Numbered from the stretch's first letter, positions 8,508-17,064 are shown. The stretch: 64,000 bases of DNA from Paenibacillus glycanilyticus NBRC 16618 (GCF_004000805.1 NZ_BILY01000009.1:160543-224542); one strand, 5' to 3'. Translations and numbers: made by a program. Notes: a model not told the origin generated them from the letters alone.

Positions 8508-9335
8508 TTATGGCTTTCCTTGCGCTCCGTTCGAGACAGCTTCCCATGTCTCCCAAGTGGCTAAACGATCGGCATAGGTTTCGCGCACCAAAGGCAAGAC
8601 CCCAGCGCCGACCGCAAACCGCAGAGGTGGGTCCTCGGCGTCTACGATTTGAAGAATCGCTTCGGCCGTCGCCTTCGGATCGCCACGTTCTTCGGTCGAT
8701 AAACGAGTGGATACCCGATTTCGAAGCTCAGCGTAAACTTCCATTACTTGTGATGTCTTCATGGACAAGGGGCTTCCAAAGTCGGTGGCAAAGGCGCCCG
8801 GCTCGAGCAACGTGACCTTAATGCCGAAGCCTTTAACCTCTTGAGCGAGGCTATCGTGCAGCGCTTCGACTGCCCATTTGGAAGCGCAATAGAAACCAAT
8901 GAGCGGCGCCGCAACAATTCCCATGGCGCTTGATACGCCGAGAATGTGCCCGCTGCCCTGTAGTCGAAGCAGAGGCAGGGCAGCTCGGATGACACGAAGC
9001 GTACCAAAGTAATTGGCGTCAAATAGTTCGCGGACGTCGGATTCGTTAGCCTCCTCAGTCGTGCCAACCAGCGTATAACCGGCATTGTTTAGGACGACGT
9101 CCAGCCTGCCGAAATGCGCGTGAGCCTGCTGAACGACATGCTCGACCTGACGAGAATCCGTTACATCGAGCGCTAAGGGGAGAACAGCGTCTCCAAAACG
9201 TTCCTTAAGGTCGACGATGCTTTCCGGTGTGCGAGCGGTCGCGGCAACCATATCCCCGCGAGAGAGTGCGGCCTCTGCCCAGATGCGCCCTAATCCGCGA
9301 GAGGCTCCTGTAATAAACCAGACTTTTTTTTCCAT
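8508..9335 (-). CDS. Short-chain dehydrogenase/reductase (SDR)
   Basis: A 275-residue classical SDR. It has the cofactor motif TGASRGLG (residues 8-15), the structural NNAG motif, the catalytic Ser in VSSAMG and the catalytic YCASK pair. The Arg in the TGASRGLG region favours NADP(H). The start is ATG at 9335, eight bases after GGAGG; the in-frame ATG 15 bases upstream overlaps that ribosome site. It diverges from a LysR regulator with a 160-bp shared promoter gap, so regulation by that protein is likely. The substrate is not predictable. Confidence 0.88.
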   Translation of the reverse strand: MEKKVWFITGASRGLGRIWAEAALSRGDMVAATARTPESIVDLKERFGDAVLPLALDVTDSRQVEHVVQQAHAHFGRLDVVLNNAGYTLVGTTEEANESDVRELFDANYFGTLRVIRAALPLLRLQGSGHILGVSSAMGIVAAPLIGFYCASKWAVEALHDSLAQEVKGFGIKVTLLEPGAFATDFGSPLSMKTSQVMEVYAELRNRVSTRLSTEERGDPKATAEAILQIVDAEDPPLRFAVGAGVLPLVRETYADRLATWETWEAVSNGAQGKP

Positions 9336-9496
9336 AGTATTATCCTCCAATGCCGTTCCTGTGTGTAGTATTTTTAAAGCTTCTGTTTTCTCTTTTGTTC
9401 ACCTCTAATGTTACGGCTTAGTAGCTTGATACGGAATTTCAAATAAGTTAGCATGGTATTAACTTATGGTTTATACAAAAGGAGGGGCCTTCCTGA

Positions 9497-10405
9497 ATGA
9501 TTGAGCAACTGAAGACTTTTGTTCAAGTGGCGGAGTCCGGAAGCTTCTCTAAGGCAGCCGAAAAGCTTTTTATTTCTTCAACCGCTGTGATGAAGCAAAT
9601 GAATTTGTTGGAAAAGCAAGCTGGAATCCCACTATTTATCCGTACCAACCACGGTGTCAGGCTCACAAAGGCAGGAATAACTTTTATCAAAGATGCAGAA
9701 TTTATGCTGCAGTATTTTCAAGAATCTCTTATCCGTATGCATCAGTCCGCACAGACCAATCGGCATATGGTTCGGGTGGGCACTTCTATGCTTAACCCCT
9801 GTAATGTTTTGATAGAATTGTGGAATGGAATTGGCGCCCTATACCCGCAATTCGGAATAAACATCGTTCATTTCGAAGATGACGCACATACACTCCCAAC
9901 CACTTATCGCATGATTGGCCAATCACTCGATATCATTGCGGGGCCATTTCTTACAGATAACTTGAAGGATTACTACCGTATGCTTAAGCTGGGAAGTTAC
10001 CGTGTTTGCTTTGCCGTATCTCGGCAACATAGGCTAGCTTCAAGAAAAACACTTTCTGTCAAAGATTTGTATGGGGAAAGATTGGCTATAGTGAACGGCG
10101 GCGAGAGTGCGATCATTCATGACATACGTGATTTCCTGATCATGAATCATCCTCAAATACGAATTAAGGATGTTCCGCGTCTCTATGATCTTGATGTGTT
10201 TAATCGCTGCGAGGAAAGTAATACGGTTATGCTAACATTGGAGGCCTGGGCAGATATTCATCCATCTTTGGTGACGATCCCTAGTGATTTGGATATAGAG
10301 ATTCCATATGGTTTGATATATCCATTACATCCATCCCAGGAAGTTGATCAATTCTTAGAAATCATAAAAGAAATGCAAGGTAATGTTCTAGCTAAGGTTG
10401 AGTGA
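9497..10405 (+). CDS. LysR-family transcriptional regulator
   Basis: A 302-residue LTTR. The N-terminal winged helix is plain (residues 1-60: FVQVAESGSFSKAAEKLFIS, then MNLLEKQAGIPLFIRT), and the periplasmic-binding-like effector domain covers about residues 90-295. AAAAGGAGG precedes the ATG. It is divergent from the SDR gene at 8508-9335, the usual layout in which an LTTR activates its neighbour from a shared promoter region. The effector is unknown. Confidence 0.9.
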   Translation: MIEQLKTFVQVAESGSFSKAAEKLFISSTAVMKQMNLLEKQAGIPLFIRTNHGVRLTKAGITFIKDAEFMLQYFQESLIRMHQSAQTNRHMVRVGTSMLNPCNVLIELWNGIGALYPQFGINIVHFEDDAHTLPTTYRMIGQSLDIIAGPFLTDNLKDYYRMLKLGSYRVCFAVSRQHRLASRKTLSVKDLYGERLAIVNGGESAIIHDIRDFLIMNHPQIRIKDVPRLYDLDVFNRCEESNTVMLTLEAWADIHPSLVTIPSDLDIEIPYGLIYPLHPSQEVDQFLEIIKEMQGNVLAKVE

Positions 10406-10476
10406 TTCGAGGTGCAATGTGTAGAAGTTGGTGACTGGAGCTGGAGCTATCGGTGAACGATATCTCAATTAGAAAC

Positions 10477-10525
10477 GCAGCCGGTCAATAATGACCGGCT
10501 GCTGAAATTTCTTAACTAATACGGT
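10477..10525 (+). repeat. Dispersed hairpin repeat, copy
   Basis: Perfect stem GCAGCCGGTCA (10477-10487) with TGACCGGCTGC (10492-10502), loop ATAA, then TTTCTTAACTAATACGG. The stem-loop sequence is identical to the 8430-8455 copy. Also between convergent genes. Confidence 0.65.
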
Positions 10526-10582
10526 ACCCCTGTCCTTTTTTTAGATGAAGATAATGCATGTTGAGTTTTCGCTTAATCAAGT

Positions 10583-11434
10583 TTACAGATCGACTTTCCA
10601 GTTCCCCATCATCTTTGCAACTTCCGGATCACGGTACGATAAGAAAAGACTTTTTCGCGTATCGAGAGTGGAAATTTGTTCGATGTCGTCCGTGCTCAAT
10701 TCAAAATCGAAAATGTTAAAGTTTTCGACGATCCGTTCTTTTTTTACCGACTTCGGGATTACAACGATTCCACGCTGAACAAGCCAACGAAGCACGACTT
10801 GAGCGACGGACTTGTTGTGTTTTTCTGCAATTGAGACCAGTACTTCGTTCCCAAACAAGTTGTTCAGTCCTTTAGCCAAAGGTGCCCAAGACTGGTGCTG
10901 TACTCCCTGCGCTTTCATAAATGCGGAGCTCTCGATCTGGTGGTAGAACGGGTGCGTTTCGACCTGATTGACGGCGGGCACGATTTCGTTATGCACGATA
11001 AGGTCCATCAAACGGTCAGGCAGGAAATTGCTCACCCCGATTGCCCTGATTTTGCCTTCACGGTACAGCTCTTCCATCGCATGCCAAGCTCCATAGTAAT
11101 CGCCGAAAGGCTGGTGAATAAGGTATAAATCCAGATAGTCGAGCTGGAGCTTCTTCAGGGATTTGGCAAACGCCAGCTTGGCACTCTCGTAGTTGGCATC
11201 CTGAACCCAAAGCTTGGTTGTAATGAACAGCTCCTCACGTGGTATATTGCTGCGCTTGATCGCACGGCCCACCGCTTCTTCATTCAGATAACCGGAGGCA
11301 GTATCGATTAGGCGGTAACCAGCCATCAGCGCTTCATATACGGCTTTCTCGCATTCTTCAGCATCAGGTACTTGGTAAACACCGAAGCCGATGATCGGCA
11401 TTTTCACGCCATTGTTTAATGTTATGGATTGCAT
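10583..11434 (-). CDS. Aldo/keto reductase (YvgN/diketogluconate reductase-like)
   Basis: A 283-residue NADPH-dependent carbonyl reductase with the AKR TIM-barrel signatures. The catalytic Asp and Tyr are in [13 protein letters not shown], the Lys in FITTKLW and the His in YLIHQP. The cofactor-binding C-terminal motif [19 protein letters not shown] is present. Bacillus relatives (YvgN/YtbE) detoxify methylglyoxal and other aldehydes. It diverges from a MerR regulator, and its own promoter has the 19-bp spacer diagnostic of MerR control, so this looks like an aldehyde- or electrophile-induced enzyme. Confidence 0.9.
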   Translation of the reverse strand: MQSITLNNGVKMPIIGFGVYQVPDAEECEKAVYEALMAGYRLIDTASGYLNEEAVGRAIKRSNIPREELFITTKLWVQDANYESAKLAFAKSLKKLQLDYLDLYLIHQPFGDYYGAWHAMEELYREGKIRAIGVSNFLPDRLMDLIVHNEIVPAVNQVETHPFYHQIESSAFMKAQGVQHQSWAPLAKGLNNLFGNEVLVSIAEKHNKSVAQVVLRWLVQRGIVVIPKSVKKERIVENFNIFDFELSTDDIEQISTLDTRKSLFLSYRDPEVAKMMGNWKVDL

Positions 11435-11535
11435 TGTAATTCCTCCCCGTGTTCAAATGTATAACAGCAAACGGCGCTCTTCCTAAATCGGACGCTGCAG
11501 CGAGGTTTCAGATACGACACGTTTGCGTTACACTA

Positions 11536-11566
11536 AGCTTAGAACCTTCGTGTTACACGAAGTCAA
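11536..11566 (-). promoter_or_regulatory. MerR-type promoter of the aldo/keto reductase
   Basis: On the minus strand, TTGACT (11566-11561) and TAAGCT (11541-11536) are separated by 19 bp instead of 17. The spacer carries the palindrome CTTCGTGTaACACGAAG (11546-11562). Long spacer plus dyad is the classic MerR-activated design. Confidence 0.7.
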
Positions 11567-11602
11567 GCTGTTATACTATTTATTTTTCAAGGGGGATTTC
11601 AC

Positions 11603-12043
11603 GTGTATACAGTTAAAGAAGCCGTTCAAATAACGGGACTCACCGAGCACGCAGTACGTTTTTACACGGATAAAGGTCTGGTTCCAAGTGTACAACGTAA
11701 TAAAAACAATATTCGGATGTTTGATGATGAATCGATCAACTGGCTGCATGGCATCAAATGCCTCAAGCAATCCGGGATGCCGATTGAAGTTATCAAAATG
11801 TACGTTGATCTCTGTCTTGAAGGGGATACGACCCTCTCGCAACGCTATTCACTCATGATGGAGCATAAAAAGGAGGCAATCGCTAGGCTTGAAGAAGCCA
11901 AACAGCACGTTGCCCATTTGGAACAAAAAACCCTGCTATATCAGGCCATTCTGGAGCACCGCTCTCCAGACACGATGAATCCTGGAAACTGGGATAAAAT
12001 CAAGCATATGCATAGTGACGTATTTTACTCGCAAAAAACGTAA
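11603..12043 (+). CDS. MerR-family transcriptional regulator
   Basis: A 146-residue MerR protein. The N-terminal winged helix reads YTVKEAVQITGLTEHAVRFY, with the wing at NNIRMFDDESINWL; a long dimerisation coiled coil covers about residues 75-120. The start is GTG, preceded by AAGGGGGAT. There are no conserved metal-binding cysteines, so a small-molecule effector, such as an aldehyde acting through the YraB/AdhR type of mechanism, is more likely than a metal. It is divergent from the aldo/keto reductase and should act on the 19-bp-spacer promoter between them. Confidence 0.88.
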   Translation: MYTVKEAVQITGLTEHAVRFYTDKGLVPSVQRNKNNIRMFDDESINWLHGIKCLKQSGMPIEVIKMYVDLCLEGDTTLSQRYSLMMEHKKEAIARLEEAKQHVAHLEQKTLLYQAILEHRSPDTMNPGNWDKIKHMHSDVFYSQKT

Positions 12044-12120
12044 GATATCACAAGAGACTTAACCCCTTTGAATAATAAACTCGGACATACAATAAGCGTC
12101 TTCCATTAATAAGTAAGCAA

Positions 12121-12170
12121 AATGGCAGCTGATCAATGATCAGTTGCCATTTTTGTTGAAGAAAAGGACA
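12121..12170 (+). repeat. Dispersed hairpin repeat, copy
   Basis: Stem AATGGCAGCTGATCA with TGATCAGTTGCCATT (12121-12151), then TTTTGTTGAAG and a degenerate tail AAAGGACAGGATTACG. The T-run could also terminate the upstream regulator transcript. Confidence 0.6.
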
Positions 12171-12258
12171 GGATTACGTTATAAAACAATAAATTTTTGC
12201 GTCTTTATAGTAGAGATGTTTTTTATTGACCTATGTGAAGGATGGAAAGGAGTTAACC

Positions 12259-13197
12259 ATGTCACAACACCGTAAGATTATTTCTACCATAACCGTACTC
12301 TATACTATTTTGATTCTTTATTTTTTATTTCTCGCTTTCGGTAGAATAGGCGCCGCAGAGCAAACGACGGGCTACACCTTTATATTTTTACCGGACGATT
12401 TCTTTAAGTTGCCAAGTATATCGGATCTTCTACATCCTACCCTGATGGATTTTGTAGGATTTGGAAACCTCGCAGCCTTCATTCCTTTCGGCCTATTGAT
12501 TCCATTGTTATATCGGATCACCTTTGTTAGATTCATTACAGTGTTCTTCCTGTCGATTCTCTTAATGGAAACCATACAGGCACTAACGTTGCTCGGCAGC
12601 TTCGATATTAACGACGCGATTCATAACGCATTAGGCGCGGCAGTCGGTTTTGGGGCATACAAGCTTGGTGTTCGCTCAAAAAAAGGTTGGCGCAATATTT
12701 TGATGACTGCCATCTCCTGCATGGTTCTTTTATTAGGAGTATGGGGATTGTTTGGGATTGTAGATAAAGCGTTCACCAAAGAAGAAGGTCCCTTTGTGGC
12801 GATAAACGAATTGAAAGACAGCTCTGGAAATTCATCAACGGGAGAAAAAACAAATAGCTTTATAATTAGCGGTCAAAACGTAAAACCCCGCAATAATATG
12901 TATGGCGTCGAAGGTGAAAATTTAGAAACGTTCACCTATACGTTTAAGGAGAAGTCTATTTTCTCCTTGTATTACGGAATACCTGATCAAACGGATGATT
13001 CCGGAAGCATTCGTGTTTCCGTCAATGGGAGCGAGGTAATGACCGGTTCTGGAGAAGATCAACGCCGTTATCCGGAACTATTCCCGGCTATGTGCGAGAT
13101 TCCTATCGAAGCGGGGAGCGAGCTCACGATAACAATTGAGGGGAACGAAAAAATATGGGATGTTGGGTATAGGAAGATGCAATATTTCTGGAACTGA
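12259..13197 (+). CDS. VanZ-like membrane protein with extracellular C-terminal domain
   Basis: A 312-residue protein. The N-terminal 170 residues hold about five hydrophobic segments with the VanZ-family pattern (FVGFGNLAAFIPFGLLIPLL, then METIQALTLLGSFDINDAIHN and NALGAAVGFG). VanZ relatives affect cell-envelope or glycopeptide susceptibility by an unresolved mechanism. The last ~130 residues form an unusual soluble beta-rich tail after the final membrane segment, probably outside the cell; most VanZ proteins lack it. ATG at 12259 is chosen because AAAGGAG lies seven bases upstream. Confidence 0.82.
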   Translation: MSQHRKIISTITVLYTILILYFLFLAFGRIGAAEQTTGYTFIFLPDDFFKLPSISDLLHPTLMDFVGFGNLAAFIPFGLLIPLLYRITFVRFITVFFLSILLMETIQALTLLGSFDINDAIHNALGAAVGFGAYKLGVRSKKGWRNILMTAISCMVLLLGVWGLFGIVDKAFTKEEGPFVAINELKDSSGNSSTGEKTNSFIISGQNVKPRNNMYGVEGENLETFTYTFKEKSIFSLYYGIPDQTDDSGSIRVSVNGSEVMTGSGEDQRRYPELFPAMCEIPIEAGSELTITIEGNEKIWDVGYRKMQYFWN

Positions 13198-13204
13198 GTC
13201 AAAT

Positions 13205-13240
13205 AAAACAGCTGCCGTGATTAAAACGGCAGCTGTTTTT
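13205..13240 (+). terminator. Rho-independent terminator of the VanZ-like gene
   Basis: Stem AAAACAGCTGCCGT (13205-13218) with ACGGCAGCTGTTTT (13226-13239), continuing into T residues, eight bases after the stop codon. Confidence 0.85.
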
Positions 13241-13372
13241 CATTGAATCATAGAGACAGGATCGTTTAATCAATCCGCCGAATACTTTAGGCACGGCGAA
13301 ATATGCGGACCGATGTACTTAAAGATCATCAACAAATATTTCACATTGTTAATACGATGGGGGAATGAATAA

Positions 13373-13900
13373 ATGAAACATAATGAAAATATTCTCTATC
13401 TGATATCGGGACCACTCGGAGTTGGCAAATCAACCACTTCGAAAGAACTTGCACGAAATGTTCAGCAATGCGTACTTATTGAAGGTGATATTCTACTTGG
13501 CATGTTAAATGACGAACTCTCACTTTCGTGGGAAGAACGCTTACGACTCACATGGGATAATATACTGACATTAACCAGGAACTATTTGCTGCATGATTTA
13601 AATGTCGTTATTGATTTTGTAGTGGAGGAAGAACTGGAATGGTTTTGTAAACATTTATCGGACTTGAAAAATGTGACTTTAAAATACGTCGTGCTGATAG
13701 CGGATAAAGAAAAAATAATCGAACGGCTAAACTCTCGAGGGGATATTGATTCCTTGGAACGTTCCTTGTTTTTATTAAACAAGATGGAAAGTTCACATTA
13801 TAATAAAAAATTTAGCTATAACACTACCCATAAACACCCCACAGAAACGGTAAAAGATATTATCGAAAACTCTCGTTTTCATGCCATTGAATCCTTTTAG
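13373..13900 (+). CDS. P-loop kinase-like NTPase
   Basis: A 175-residue nucleotide-binding protein with Walker A SGPLGVGKSTTSKEL (about residues 11-25). The size and fold pattern match shikimate/gluconate/chloramphenicol-phosphotransferase-like small kinases. A distal NSRGDIDSLERSL segment could be the lid with an Arg for phosphate. GGGGG lies upstream of the ATG. The substrate is unknown. It is AT-rich compared with neighbours and monocistronic. Confidence 0.8.
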   Translation: MKHNENILYLISGPLGVGKSTTSKELARNVQQCVLIEGDILLGMLNDELSLSWEERLRLTWDNILTLTRNYLLHDLNVVIDFVVEEELEWFCKHLSDLKNVTLKYVVLIADKEKIIERLNSRGDIDSLERSLFLLNKMESSHYNKKFSYNTTHKHPTETVKDIIENSRFHAIESF

Positions 13901-14018
13901 ATTGAACTAACGGCAAAGCAAAGGACAAATGGTTTTAATATATGCAATCGCATATTTACATGGAATCTCCTGAAATGGTAGAATACCAGGAATGTCTGGA
14001 TCTTTAGGGGGAGTTTAC

Positions 14019-14648
14019 TTGATAAGTGTAGGGTCTTTAATTGCATTTGGTTTGGTTTCTCTGGGAATGGTCTGCACCCCTGGTCCAAACATGATTTATT
14101 TAATATCACGGTCCATCACACAAGGACGTAAGGCAGGAGTCGTATCCTTAGGTGGTGTGGTACTCGGATTCGTGATTTATTTGTTTGCAACATTGCTCGG
14201 GCTTACAACCATATTTCATATTGTTCCGTTTCTATATACTGCGATCAAATGGGCGGGCGCGGCTTATTTACTTTGGCTGGCATGGAATGCAATTAAACCC
14301 GGATCCAGGTCTGTTTTTGAAGTCAAGAAACTAACCATAGAGAGCCCGAGGAGATTGTTCTTTATGGGGTTTATGACTAATCTGTTCAATCCGAAGATTG
14401 CTGTTTTGTATATATCGCTGCTGCCGCAATTCCAAGTTCCAGGACAAGGCTCGTTGCTCTTACAAGGCACGGTGTTAGGCATGACTCAGATTATTATCAG
14501 CTTGGCAGTCAATCTACTGATTGTTCTTCTAGCGAGCAGAATTGCGTCATTAATCGGAGGACGTCCTTTATGGTTAAAGGCACAACGCTGGATTATGTCT
14601 AGCGTATTAACAGGACTTGCCTTTAGGTTAGCATTTGAGCGCCGCTAA
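14019..14648 (+). CDS. LysE/RhtB-family amino-acid exporter
   Basis: A 209-residue inner-membrane exporter with about six hydrophobic segments. It carries the family signature near the N-terminus, CTPGPNMIYLISRSITQGRK, and FFMGFMTNLFNPK in the middle, both diagnostic of LysE/RhtB translocators that export amino acids or homoserine lactones. The TTG at 14019 is chosen as start because AGGGGGAG lies directly upstream; the upstream ATG in frame has no ribosome site and would make the protein longer than the family. Confidence 0.87.
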   Translation: MISVGSLIAFGLVSLGMVCTPGPNMIYLISRSITQGRKAGVVSLGGVVLGFVIYLFATLLGLTTIFHIVPFLYTAIKWAGAAYLLWLAWNAIKPGSRSVFEVKKLTIESPRRLFFMGFMTNLFNPKIAVLYISLLPQFQVPGQGSLLLQGTVLGMTQIIISLAVNLLIVLLASRIASLIGGRPLWLKAQRWIMSSVLTGLAFRLAFERR

Positions 14649-14675
14649 GGCGGAAGTGAACTTTGTATGCATATG

Positions 14676-14706
14676 ATGAGGTTAACCATTTAATGGTTAA
14701 CCTCAT
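14676..14706. terminator. Bidirectional palindromic terminator
   Basis: ATGAGGTTAACCATT (14676-14690) pairs perfectly with AATGGTTAACCTCAT (14692-14706), 28 bases after the exporter stop codon. It separates the exporter from the convergent remnant at 14727. Confidence 0.6.
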
Positions 14707-14726
14707 TCGCCGATAAACCCGCCTTA

Positions 14727-14906
14727 TCATAAGTAGGGCGAAACCCCGAATTTCAGAGCAAGGACTACTTGAACCCCCCTATAAATGATTAATCCGAGCA
14801 GTACGGTCTGATCCAGATAGACGATGAACATCCCGACGATAATTGCGGCCATCGGCACGGTCAAATGACGGACCGATGTGGAGGACGAATCTGTTGTACC
14901 ATCCAT
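14727..14906 (-). pseudogene. 5' stub of a DHA2/EmrB-type MFS transporter gene
   Basis: This 59-residue frame begins with ATG seven bases after the stop of the F420-reductase-like gene. Residues 17-36 read LTVPMAAIIVGMFIVYLDQT, the start of the first membrane helix plus the D-x-T motif of DHA2 drug exporters. After V-L the sequence leaves the family pattern and stops. A full transporter needs about 470 residues, so nearly all is deleted. The intact ancestor was evidently the second gene of a TetR-controlled efflux operon. Confidence 0.7.
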
Positions 14907-14913
14907 AGCGGCC

Positions 14914-15561
14914 TTAACGGATGACCTTCAGATTGAAGTTCGAGTGACCGAGAACGCCATATATTCTGGAAGTCAGCAGCAGAAGGCCCTCCGTTGCGCG
15001 CGCGGACGAAATGTCGCCTAGATCAATAATGTTCTTCCAGCCGAACCATTGTCGCAGGTACTCCGAAACCTTATTTTTAGCTTCTGTATCATTGCCCCCG
15101 ATAAACATATCATGCTGTCCCTCGGCTAGATTAAGCGGATTGATCATAAGGGCAGACGTTACGGTATTTAGAGTTTTGACGACTTTTGTCTCCGGGAAGG
15201 CTTGCTGGATCTGCTCTCCAAGCGAGTCGTTAGGGGCGACTGACAATCGCAGCTTACCATTGGTGAATTCAAGCGGCAGCGCAACATCGATGAGAATTTT
15301 GCCGGCAAGCGACTTCTGACCAATCGACTGCAGCACTTCAAGCGAGGCGACTCCCGGAGTAGCGTTAATCACAAGCTCGCCATGTTCGGCTGCTTCCCGA
15401 TACGTACCAACGCTTGCAAGTCCGCTGTTCTCAAGAGATTGCTTCCAATTCGTCAGCTTGGCCGGTTGCCTCGCTCCTAATTTAACATCATGACCCTGCT
15501 CAACCAGAACATGCCCCAACGTTTGCCCGACATTGCCTGAACCAATGAATCCAATCTTCAT
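14914..15561 (-). CDS. NADPH-dependent F420 reductase-like NAD(P)-binding protein
   Basis: A 215-residue Rossmann protein of the F420H2:NADP+ oxidoreductase-like family. The cofactor motif GFIGSGNVGQTLG (residues 4-16) is followed by HDVKLGARQP, whose Arg suggests NADP. Bacilli generally do not make F420, so a different substrate is likely. AAGGAGGAG lies upstream of the ATG. It faces a TetR gene across a 106-bp gap full of palindromes and was once followed by an MFS exporter, now a stub. Confidence 0.86.
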   Translation of the reverse strand: MKIGFIGSGNVGQTLGHVLVEQGHDVKLGARQPAKLTNWKQSLENSGLASVGTYREAAEHGELVINATPGVASLEVLQSIGQKSLAGKILIDVALPLEFTNGKLRLSVAPNDSLGEQIQQAFPETKVVKTLNTVTSALMINPLNLAEGQHDMFIGGNDTEAKNKVSEYLRQWFGWKNIIDLGDISSARATEGLLLLTSRIYGVLGHSNFNLKVIR

Positions 15562-15577
15562 ACCTTCTCCTCCTTAG

Positions 15578-15607
15578 AAAAGTATACATACAAGTCTGTA
15601 TACTTTT
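15578..15607. promoter_or_regulatory. TetR operator 1
   Basis: Arms AAAAGTATACA (15578-15588) and TGTATACTTTT (15597-15607) are perfectly complementary with an 8-bp spacer. The site lies between the minus-strand promoter and the ribosome site of the F420-reductase-like gene and shares the GTATACA..TGTATAC core of operator 2. Confidence 0.75.
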
Positions 15608-15615
15608 GGATTTTA

Positions 15616-15649
15616 TTGACAGTATACATACCGATCTGTATACTGTCAA
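15616..15649. promoter_or_regulatory. TetR operator 2 containing two mirror-image promoters
   Basis: Perfect 13-bp arms TTGACAGTATACA (15616-15628) and TGTATACTGTCAA (15637-15649). Each strand reads TTGACA - 17 bp - TATACT (plus strand -35 15616-15621, -10 15639-15644; minus strand mirror image). One repressor site therefore covers both divergent consensus promoters completely. Confidence 0.8.
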
Positions 15650-15667
15650 CTATAGAGGTGAAAAATA

Positions 15668-16249
15668 ATGAGTGTTGCAAACGATCGGAAGTCTGCCGCA
15701 CGAGAGCAATTGCTGTTGACCGGGAGCAAGCTATTTTTCGCGAATGGCTTCCATGCCATCGGCGTCGACCGCATTGCTGGCGAAGCTGGCGTTACAAAGA
15801 TGACGCTTTACAAACATTATCCATCCAAAGATCACTTGATCGTTGCCATTCTGGAACGCTCGAGCGAGAGGTACTGGGCTTGGTTCGAGGAGACGGTCGA
15901 GGGTGAGGCTGAACCGAGGGGCCAACTGCTCGCGCTTTTTCAAGCGATCGCAAGCCAGCACTCAAAGTCGCCGCAGTCGAGTTTTTGTCTGTATCAATCG
16001 GCCGCAGTCGAATATCCATTCCCTGACCATATGGTGAATCAAGCCGTAAGCCATCACAAGCAATCTATCGTTCAGCGATTGGAAAGCTTGTGCCGGCAAG
16101 CAGAGTTTCGGTCCCCCGAGGTCTTGTCGAGGCAGCTCTTCGTGCTGATGGAAGGATTCTGCATGACCGCACGGTTAATTGGCCCCGGAGCTCCGCCGGC
16201 TGAAATCGTGCAAGCCGCGATGACGCTGATTGAGGCATATGGCAAGTGA
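15668..16249 (+). CDS. TetR-family transcriptional repressor
   Basis: A 193-residue TetR protein. The N-terminal helix-turn-helix covers residues 10-56 (LLTGSKLFFANGFHAIGVDR, then AGVTKMTLYKHYPSKDHL), and the remaining helices form the ligand pocket. GAGGTG precedes the ATG. It is transcribed from the mirror-symmetric promoter/operator at 15616-15649, so it should repress itself and the divergent oxidoreductase. The ligand is unknown; the lost MFS partner suggests a drug or a toxic small molecule. Confidence 0.9.
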   Translation: MSVANDRKSAAREQLLLTGSKLFFANGFHAIGVDRIAGEAGVTKMTLYKHYPSKDHLIVAILERSSERYWAWFEETVEGEAEPRGQLLALFQAIASQHSKSPQSSFCLYQSAAVEYPFPDHMVNQAVSHHKQSIVQRLESLCRQAEFRSPEVLSRQLFVLMEGFCMTARLIGPGAPPAEIVQAAMTLIEAYGK

Positions 16250-16342
16250 AACTTTAATTGTTATGAAGGTTTTCAAAGCCGAACCGAGGCAATCGGTACG
16301 GCTTTGTATGCATTTCGTCGATTTTAGCTCCTGGGTACTGAG

Positions 16343-16391
16343 TTGACAGCCATCCAAATATAGGATAACATGATGTCAGTCACCACTGACA
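16343..16391 (+). promoter_or_regulatory. Promoter and operator of the second tetR gene
   Basis: TTGACA (16343-16348), 17 bp, TAACAT (16366-16371), then the palindrome TGTCAGT-N4-ACTGACA (16374-16391) at the expected start of transcription. The same palindrome recurs at 17026-17043, which supports it as the regulator's operator. Confidence 0.75.
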
Positions 16392-16410
16392 GACATTAAC
16401 GGGAGACGAG

Positions 16411-17007
16411 GTGTTTATCATAGACATCAGCAAGTTGGGAAGTAGCGAAAGACTCTTGCTAGTGGCGATCGATCTCATCTCGGAGAGAGGCTACAATGGG
16501 GTTACCACGCAAGAGATCGCTACGGCCGCCGGCCTGAGCGAGAAGACATTGTTCCGGCACTTCGGCAGCAAGCTGAAGCTACTTGAAGCCGCCTTCGAAC
16601 GGTATCACTACGCCGAAGAGATGAGAAAGATTTTTGCGGAAAAGCTATCATGGGAGCTGGAAAAAGATCTCCTGACGATCAGCAAGACCTATCACGAGAT
16701 CATGAACCGCAATCGCAAATTGCTCAAGATCAGCATCAAGGACGAAACTCAGATGTCGGGATTTAAAGAACGATTGCTTAGGCATCCTCTGCAGTTGCTC
16801 GAGTTTCTAACGAGTTACTTCAACACGATGAGCGAGAAAGGGAAGCTGCGTTTGACGGATCCGAGGATGCAGGCTTTTACGTTCATGATGTCGCAGTACG
16901 GAGCATTTATGAACGATCTGGAAGCGGGGAGGAACTACCCGGATATCGCGCTGGAACCTTTCATCGAGGAAAGCGTCAGAATGTTTGCTAGGGCTTTAAC
17001 CCCCTAG
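16411..17007 (+). CDS. TetR-family transcriptional repressor
   Basis: A 198-residue TetR protein. The helix-turn-helix reads SERGYNGVTTQEIATAAGLS followed by EKTLFRHFGSK (about residues 23-55). It starts with GTG after GGGAGACGAG. Its promoter carries the TGTCAGT-N4-ACTGACA operator, repeated after its own terminator in front of the FAD remnant and EamA gene, so it most likely represses both itself and that downstream unit. A terminator stem overlaps the stop codon. Confidence 0.88.
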   Translation: MFIIDISKLGSSERLLLVAIDLISERGYNGVTTQEIATAAGLSEKTLFRHFGSKLKLLEAAFERYHYAEEMRKIFAEKLSWELEKDLLTISKTYHEIMNRNRKLLKISIKDETQMSGFKERLLRHPLQLLEFLTSYFNTMSEKGKLRLTDPRMQAFTFMMSQYGAFMNDLEAGRNYPDIALEPFIEESVRMFARALTP

Positions 17008-17016
17008 CTTTTTTTT
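16987..17016 (+). terminator. Terminator overlapping the tetR stop codon
   Basis: Stem GCTAGGG (16987-16993) with CCCTAGC (17002-17008), then eight T. The stop TAG (17005-17007) lies inside the 3' arm. Confidence 0.8.
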
Positions 17017-17025
17017 CAAACCATA

Positions 17026-17043
17026 TGTCAGTAAGTACTGACA
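17026..17043. promoter_or_regulatory. Second copy of the TetR operator
   Basis: TGTCAGT-AAGT-ACTGACA, the same arms as the 16374-16391 site. It lies immediately upstream of the ribosome site of the FAD-protein remnant that leads into the EamA transporter gene. Confidence 0.75.
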
Positions 17044-17064
17044 GACAACGGGGGGGGGATTGAA

